From Plesiomonas shigelloides (GTDB taxonomy: Bacteria; Pseudomonadota; Gammaproteobacteria; Enterobacterales; CAMTGL01): a DNA stretch of 55,979 bases. Positions 51,440 to 55,979 of this stretch are shown here, in pieces. The position numbers and the translations under genes were made by a program. Position 1 is the stretch's first letter, and every line of letters starts with the position of its first letter. Location: positions 3,350,001 through 3,405,979 of the forward strand of contig NZ_LT575468.1 in the NCBI RefSeq assembly GCF_900087055.1, written 5' to 3'. Under the pieces are notes generated by a model. That model was not told where the DNA came from, ran no database searches, and worked only from the letters and a program-made list of their open reading frames with translations.

Positions 51440-52780
51440 GCTGGTGAAGATGCGACCGAGCAGATCATCGGAGCTAAATTCGCCGGTGATCTCGCCTAAC
51501 GCTTGTTGCGCTAAACGCAGCTCTTCGGCCAGCAGCTCTCCGGCGTTGTAGCCGAGCAGCTGTGCTTCGCCCTGTTGCAGGTGCTGATCGGCTTGCTCCA
51601 GCGCTTGCAGGTGACGACGACGCGCCAAAAAGCCCCCTTCCAGACTGCTTTCAAAGCCCATACTCTCTTTCAGGTGCTGACGCAGCAACTCTACACCGTC
51701 GCCACTGCGCGCCGACAGGCGCAGCAAGGTATGGCCATGCTCGTCGCTCAGGCCCAGCGTTTCGCCGGTTAAGTCGGCTTTGTTGCGGATCACGGTCACC
51801 GGAATGCCGTGTGGCAGACGCTGCATGAACTCCGGCCAGATGGCTTGCGGATCGCTGTCGGTGGTGGTGGTGCCATCGACCATGAACAGTACGCGATCGG
51901 CTTTGGCGATTTCGTCCCACGCGCGTTCAATACCGATCCGCTCCACTTCGTCGGTGGCTTCGCGCAGACCGGCGGTATCGATGATGTGCAGCGGCATACC
52001 GTCGATGTGGATATGCTCGCGCAGCACGTCGCGAGTGGTACCGGCGATGTCGGTAACAATTGCCGCTTCACGGCCGGCTAAGGCGTTCAGCAGGCTAGAT
52101 TTGCCGGCATTCGGACGACCGGCTATCACCACTTTCATCCCTTCGCGCAGTAACGAGCCTTGGCGCGCTTCGCTACGGACCTGTTGCAGTTGCTGCATGA
52201 TCCCACGCAGATCGTGGCTGACTTTGCCGTCGGAGAGAAAATCGATCTCTTCATCCGGGAAATCGATCGCCGCTTCCACGTACATACGCAGATGGATCAA
52301 GGATTCCACCAGCGCTTCGATACGCCGTGAGAACGCGCCTTGCAGCGAGTTTACCGCCGAACGCGCCGCTTGTTCTGAGCTGGCATCAATCAGATCGGCA
52401 ATCGCTTCGGCTTGGGCTAAATCCAGCTTGTCATTGAGAAACGCACGCTCGGAAAACTCACCCGGACGCGCGACTCGCACTCCTGGAAATTGCAAAATCC
52501 GCTTGAGCAGCAGATCCAAAATTACCGGTCCGCCGTGGCCTTGCAGCTCCAGCACGTCTTCACCGGTGAAGGAGTGTGGGCCTTTAAAGTACAGCGCCAG
52601 ACCTTGGTCCAGCACGCTGCCATCACTATCACGAAACGGCAGGTAATCGGCGTAACGCGGTTTGGGGCAGCGACCGAGCACCGTTTCGGCAATGCTGACC
52701 GCTTGCGGGCCTGAGATACGTAAAATACCGACCCCGCCACGACCGGGCGGAGTGGCTTGAGCCACGATAGTGTCATTCAT
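51422..52780 (-). CDS. mnmE: MnmE (TrmE/ThdF), tRNA-modifying GTPase
   Basis: 452 aa (E. coli 454). N-terminal tetrahydrofolate-binding domain, central helical domain, and inserted G domain with G1 [15 protein letters not shown]2 DIAGTTRD, G3 DTAGLRE and G4 NKADL. The C-terminal FCIGK carries the catalytic Cys. Partner of MnmG in U34 modification. The 3' end is the integration site of the element but the coding frame is intact. AGGAGG precedes the ATG. Confidence 0.97.
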   Translation of the reverse strand: MNDTIVAQATPPGRGGVGILRISGPQAVSIAETVLGRCPKPRYADYLPFRDSDGSVLDQGLALYFKGPHSFTGEDVLELQGHGGPVILDLLLKRILQFPGVRVARPGEFSERAFLNDKLDLAQAEAIADLIDASSEQAARSAVNSLQGAFSRRIEALVESLIHLRMYVEAAIDFPDEEIDFLSDGKVSHDLRGIMQQLQQVRSEARQGSLLREGMKVVIAGRPNAGKSSLLNALAGREAAIVTDIAGTTRDVLREHIHIDGMPLHIIDTAGLREATDEVERIGIERAWDEIAKADRVLFMVDGTTTTDSDPQAIWPEFMQRLPHGIPVTVIRNKADLTGETLGLSDEHGHTLLRLSARSGDGVELLRQHLKESMGFESSLEGGFLARRRHLQALEQADQHLQQGEAQLLGYNAGELLAEELRLAQQALGEITGEFSSDDLLGRIFTSFCIGK

Positions 52781-52796
52781 GAGGGAACTCCTCCTG

Positions 52797-52821
52797 AAAA
52801 AAAGGCGACCCGCGGGTCGCC
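52797..52821 (-). terminator. Terminator between yidC and mnmE
   Basis: Perfect 18-bp palindrome GGCGACCCGCGGGTCGCC (52804-52821) followed on the minus strand by T7. It should terminate or attenuate the rpmH-rnpA-yidD-yidC transcript before mnmE. Confidence 0.88.
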
Positions 52822-52848
52822 TGTGGTAAAAAATGTCATCAGCGCGGG

Positions 52849-54471
52849 TTATTTCTTATCGCGTGAATGCAGCCCTTTTTTCTCTAGACTGCGGTAGATC
52901 ACCTGCTGCTGAATAATGGTTACGCAGTTGGAGACCAGCCAGTACAGCACCAGACCCGATGGGAACCACAAGAAGAAGACGGTAAACATCACCGGCATAA
53001 AGTTCATCACTTTCTGCTGGATAGGATCGGTGACCGCACTTGGTGACAGCTTCTGCAGGAAGAACATCGATACACCCATCAGAATTGGCAGGATGTAGAA
53101 TGGGTCCGGTGCAGACAAGTCATGGATCCACAGCATGAACGGCGCATGACGCAGTTCTACCGATTCCATCAGCGTCCAGTACAGGGCGATGAAGATTGGC
53201 ATCTGCAGCAGCAGCGGCAGACAGCCACCCAGTGGGTTAACCTTCTCTTTCTTGTACAGCTCCATCATTTCTTGGCTCATGCGCTGGCGGTCGTCGCCCA
53301 GACGCTCACGCATCGCTTGCAGTTTTGGCTGCAGCATGCGCATTTTGGCCATGGAGGTGTACTGTGCTTTGGTCAGCGGATACAGCAGACCTTTCACGAT
53401 AAAGGTGATCAGGATAATCGCTACACCCCAGTTACCGACAATACCGTGCAGGAATTGCAGCAGCTGGAACATTGGCTTAGCAATGAACCACAGCCAACCG
53501 TAGTCGATGGTCAGATCCAAGTTCGGCGCCACTTTTTCCATGGCGTCTTGCAGTTTTGGACCCACCCACAAAATGCTGTTCAGCTCGGCGGTTTTGCCTG
53601 CTTCAACGGTGGTTTCTGGACCACGGAAGCCGATAAAGGCAACGCCATCGCTGTCACGGCTGTACAGTTGGTTAGTTTCAGCACTTGGCGGCACCCAAGC
53701 ACTCACGAAGTAGTGTTGCATCATCGCAACCCAGCCACCGTTGGTGCTGATAGCCAGATTCTTCTCCTGCATATCCTTGAAGCTGTACTTCTTATAACGG
53801 GTATCGGCAGAAGAGTAAGCGCCACCTTGGTAGGTTGGCATGGTCAGGCTGCTGCTTTTCTCGGTGATGGTCTGCTTGATTTGACCGTACAGCTGCACCT
53901 GAACCGGCTTATCGGTTTGGTTAGCAATGCTGTAATCCACGTCGATAGCGTAGCTGTCTGGCTTGATAACGAAGGTTTTGGTGTAAGTCACACCGTCTTT
54001 AACCAGAGTCAGCGGGATCTTCAGTTCCTTCTGGCCTTCGCCCAACGTAAAGTGATCGCCTTCAATCTGGTATTGAGCACGACCGGCGACGGTGTCAATT
54101 CCGTTGCTGCCAATCAGGCCACTTTGCGCCACGTACACATGCTTGGCGTTGTCATTGAGCAATACCAGAGGCTGCTTGGAGTCCAGAGATTCTGGGTATT
54201 GCAGCAATTCGGCCTTCACCACGTCACCACCTAAGGTGTCGATGGTCAGACGCAGGACATTGCTTTGCACAGTAATGAGACGACCCTGTGTGCTGCTGTC
54301 GAGCGCTTGCGCACTGTTAGCCTGGGCTGGGACGTCGGCTGCTGTTTTCGCGTTGGCCTGTTGTGTGATTTCAGTAGCAGGCTTAGGACCGAAGTCAGTA
54401 TTCCACTGCTGATACACCAGGAACGACACGAAAAGCAGAGCAATGAGAAGGAGGTTACGTTGGGAATCCAT
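52849..54471 (-). CDS. yidC: YidC, membrane protein insertase
   Basis: 540 aa (E. coli 548). N-terminal membrane anchor ([18 protein letters not shown]), large periplasmic beta-sandwich domain (about 60-340), then the conserved five-helix insertase core. The hydrophilic groove Arg lies in [20 protein letters not shown], and [22 protein letters not shown] is conserved. Inserts proteins alone or with SecYEG. It starts 2 bp after the yidD stop. Confidence 0.97.
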   Translation of the reverse strand: MDSQRNLLLIALLFVSFLVYQQWNTDFGPKPATEITQQANAKTAADVPAQANSAQALDSSTQGRLITVQSNVLRLTIDTLGGDVVKAELLQYPESLDSKQPLVLLNDNAKHVYVAQSGLIGSNGIDTVAGRAQYQIEGDHFTLGEGQKELKIPLTLVKDGVTYTKTFVIKPDSYAIDVDYSIANQTDKPVQVQLYGQIKQTITEKSSSLTMPTYQGGAYSSADTRYKKYSFKDMQEKNLAISTNGGWVAMMQHYFVSAWVPPSAETNQLYSRDSDGVAFIGFRGPETTVEAGKTAELNSILWVGPKLQDAMEKVAPNLDLTIDYGWLWFIAKPMFQLLQFLHGIVGNWGVAIILITFIVKGLLYPLTKAQYTSMAKMRMLQPKLQAMRERLGDDRQRMSQEMMELYKKEKVNPLGGCLPLLLQMPIFIALYWTLMESVELRHAPFMLWIHDLSAPDPFYILPILMGVSMFFLQKLSPSAVTDPIQQKVMNFMPVMFTVFFLWFPSGLVLYWLVSNCVTIIQQQVIYRSLEKKGLHSRDKK

Positions 54472-54473
54472 CT

Positions 54474-54731
54474 TCAGTGTTCTCTGTTATCGTCAGATTT
54501 GGCTGGCACGGGATCGTACCCACCGGGGTTCAAAGGGTGGCATTTTAATATGCGTTTGATTGTCAACCAACTACCTTTTAATGCTCCAAACCGGCGCAAT
54601 GCCTCAATTCCGTAATGTGAACAGGTAGGTTGAAAGCGACAACGGGGGCCTATCAGAGGGCTGATGACCCACTGATAGACTTTGATGAATAGTATCATCA
54701 ACCACGCGAGAGGCGAGAATGGCGACGCCAT
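54474..54731 (-). CDS. yidD: YidD, membrane protein insertion efficiency factor
   Basis: 85 aa, same as E. coli. Amphipathic N-terminal helix, then [31 protein letters not shown] with its conserved Cys residues and [14 protein letters not shown]. It overlaps the rnpA 3' end by 34 bp, the usual arrangement. Confidence 0.95.
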   Translation of the reverse strand: MASPFSPLAWLMILFIKVYQWVISPLIGPRCRFQPTCSHYGIEALRRFGALKGSWLTIKRILKCHPLNPGGYDPVPAKSDDNREH

Positions 54732-55054
54732 AATTTACTCAGAAGCTCCGTCAACTCAGGGTTACTGAGATCGGCAATGCCCTTTTTCGCAATCACCACG
54801 AAGTCTACCGCAGGCAGTTCATGTTGATTGAGACGGAAGCTTTCCCGTACCAAACGTTTGATGCGGTTACGCTCGTGAGCACGCTTGACATGTTTTTTGG
54901 CCACAGTGAGGCCTAAACGAGCATGGCCCAGATCGTTGGATCGCGCAAGAATAGTAAGCTGGGGAGAGCCGGCCCGTTGGGGCTGCTGGAAAACGAAGCT
55001 AAATTGAGCGGGAGTTAACAAACGTAACTCCCGAGGAAAAGCTAGCTTAATCAC
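54698..55054 (-). CDS. rnpA: RnpA, RNase P protein component
   Basis: 118 aa from GTG 55054 (E. coli 119 aa); the open frame continues to 55252 but the family N-terminus is [20 protein letters not shown]-binding RNR motif [15 protein letters not shown] and the C-terminal KLWRRHSRL are intact. It processes the 5' ends of tRNAs with the M1 RNA. GAGGAAAAG-type spacing could not be confirmed; rpmH ends 20 bp upstream. Confidence 0.96.
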   Translation of the reverse strand: MIKLAFPRELRLLTPAQFSFVFQQPQRAGSPQLTILARSNDLGHARLGLTVAKKHVKRAHERNRIKRLVRESFRLNQHELPAVDFVVIAKKGIADLSNPELTELLSKLWRRHSRLSRG

Positions 55055-55074
55055 ACTATGTTCAGTGTTCAGAA

Positions 55075-55209
55075 TTAAGCTGACAGAGTGGAGCGGCCTT
55101 TTGCACGACGACGAGCCAGTACTTGACGACCATTTTTGGTGGCCATACGAGCACGGAAGCCGTGGGTGCGGGAACGCTTCAGAACTGATGGTTGGAAAGT
55201 GCGTTTCAT
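55075..55209 (-). CDS. rpmH: Ribosomal protein bL34
   Basis: 44 aa (E. coli 46), basic throughout: [20 protein letters not shown] then [22 protein letters not shown] 55209 to TAA 55075. It differs from E. coli mainly at the shortened C-terminus (STLSA). First gene of the leftward rpmH-rnpA-yidD-yidC unit. Confidence 0.97.
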   Translation of the reverse strand: MKRTFQPSVLKRSRTHGFRARMATKNGRQVLARRRAKGRSTLSA

Positions 55210-55358
55210 GGCGATTTCTACCTAAAGCTGTATTACTGATCAGTATACGCATTACGTAAATACGTAAAACGGCGAGCGCTTATTCAGCCCTGCTTTTTCC
55301 TGTAGAGACTACAGGCGGCAGACAGATTTGAATAAAATGGCGCCTCAAAAGAGGCAGA

Positions 55359-55387
55359 ATTGTAGTGATTGTACAATCCTGAGTCAA
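55359..55387 (-). promoter_or_regulatory. rpmH promoter
   Basis: On the minus strand TTGACT (55382-55387), 17-bp spacer, TACAAT (55359-55364), about 150 bp upstream of rpmH. Near-consensus sigma-70 promoter. Confidence 0.8.
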
Positions 55388-55521
55388 TCAGCATCTGTTC
55401 AATACACGTCAATCTACGTAAGTTTCGCTCGAAGCGTGAATTATACGCATGCGCAGTATAAGTACAAGGATCGTGATGATCCTCCTGTGCGGATTCTTCT
55501 TTATAAGGCAGATCGACACTT

Positions 55522-55712
55522 TGTGGATAGCGATGTGGATAGTCGTGTGGATGAGCGCCGGCGTGATCCACTCTACGAGGGAATGGGCCTTAAGCGGGGA
55601 AAACCGCGCGGTTATCCACATCTCTGGCGTGCTTGACGCACAAAAATGGCCGCCAGACTCTGGAAGCTGTGCAGCACTCTGTCGATCCAACATGTGATTT
55701 TTCTGTGGATAA
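55522..55712. promoter_or_regulatory. Cluster of five DnaA boxes upstream of dnaA
   Basis: Three DnaA-type boxes occur in exact 12-bp register: TGTGGATAG (55522-55530), TGTGGATAG (55534-55542), TGTGGATGA (55546-55554). Perfect boxes TTATCCACA (55612-55620) and TGTGGATAA (55704-55712) follow. They lie in the dnaA-rpmH intergenic region, where DnaA autorepression operates in E. coli. Confidence 0.85.
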
Positions 55713-55716
55713 CAGA

Positions 55717-55744
55717 AGATCTTACCGCGGCTTTAGGCTATGAT
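55717..55744 (+). promoter_or_regulatory. dnaA p2-like promoter
   Basis: The block AGATCTTACCGCGG...TTTAGGCTATGATCC aligns by eye with the E. coli dnaA p2 promoter; the -10 is TATGAT (55739-55744). The -35 is weak, as in E. coli. A perfect DnaA box lies just upstream. Confidence 0.65.
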
Positions 55745-55841
55745 CCCCGGTTCACGATCCTGATCTGACTAGCGATCAGGATGGCATCTGGAATAGAATG
55801 TTTCCCCTTTTCTTATAGGTATTGTTCGAGTGGAGTCCGCC

Positions 55842-55979
55842 GTGTCATCTTCGCTTTGGCAGCAGTGTCTTGCCCGTTTGCAGGACGAACTACAAGCCAC
55901 CGAATTCAGCATGTGGATCCGTCCCCTTCAGGCGGAGCTGCGCGACAATACACTGACGTTGTATGCGCCAAACCGTTTT
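55842..55979 (+). CDS. dnaA: DnaA, chromosomal replication initiator (5' part)
   Basis: First 46 codons only; the gene runs off the right edge. GTG start as in E. coli, with GGAG 9 bp upstream. N-terminal domain I sequence [20 protein letters not shown] and [20 protein letters not shown] matches E. coli DnaA almost residue for residue; this domain self-associates and binds DnaB helicase. Transcription is divergent from rpmH. Confidence 0.97.
   Translation, partial: MSSSLWQQCLARLQDELQATEFSMWIRPLQAELRDNTLTLYAPNRF

Noticed and set aside
53122-54234. 370-codon plus-strand frame
   Set aside because: Antisense of yidC; no recognisable protein.
55055-55252. N-terminal extension of RnpA
   Set aside because: It overlaps rpmH in another frame; the GTG at 55054 gives the conserved family N-terminus and length.

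Overview
The window looks like the replication-origin region of a gammaproteobacterial chromosome near the Enterobacterales/Vibrionales border. Gene content, protein similarity judged by eye, and the arginine decarboxylase locus make Plesiomonas (P. shigelloides-like) my best guess. That guess is inference, because no 16S sequence lies inside the window. The chromosomal backbone is ordinary: dnaA, rpmH, rnpA, yidD, yidC and mnmE on the right, then mioC, oriC, mnmG, rsmG and the full atpIBEFHAGDC operon in the centre.

Left to right: positions 1-175 hold the tandem P1/P2 promoters of an rRNA operon that runs leftward out of the window. The leftward operon pepQ-yigZ-trkH-hemG follows, then the beta-oxidation pair fadBA. 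Next are small membrane proteins, tusA, a RidA-family gene, an OmpA-like lipoprotein and a TMEM165/MneA-type manganese exporter behind a yybP-ykoY Mn2+ riboswitch. After these come tag, glyQS, two tandem avtA paralogues and an acid-stress module (adiA divergent from a PotE-like antiporter). The ATP synthase operon, rsmG-mnmG, oriC with three perfect DnaA boxes, mioC and a PTS EIIC-EAL fusion gene follow.

The accessory part is a 13.4 kb integrated element (38034-51439) bounded by perfect 18-bp direct repeats. One copy is the last 18 bases of mnmE, the attachment site used by SGI1-family islands. The element encodes its own tyrosine integrase beside the mnmE-side repeat. It also carries an IncQ-like replication module: a HTH/excisionase-like protein, a RepA-type helicase, a RepC-type initiator and three 22-bp iterons, with no primase visible. 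Its other contents are a HipBA toxin-antitoxin pair with four regularly spaced operators, a small serine recombinase, two small membrane proteins, several unexplained repeat families, and an IS5/IS903-type remnant with a 9-bp target duplication.

Inside the element sits a very AT-rich operon: a 78-aa protein, a PvuII-type N4-cytosine methyltransferase, a HerA-family ATPase and a NurA-family nuclease. The three large genes are packed head to tail with overlaps of at most one base. I read it as a modification-dependent anti-phage system in which HerA-NurA is the effector. I could not match it to a named system from memory, and it is my leading candidate for the undescribed system. The element combines mobility (integrase), autonomous replication (RepA/RepC/iterons), maintenance (HipBA) and cargo (MTase-HerA-NurA). 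It lies about 3 kb from the chromosomal origin.
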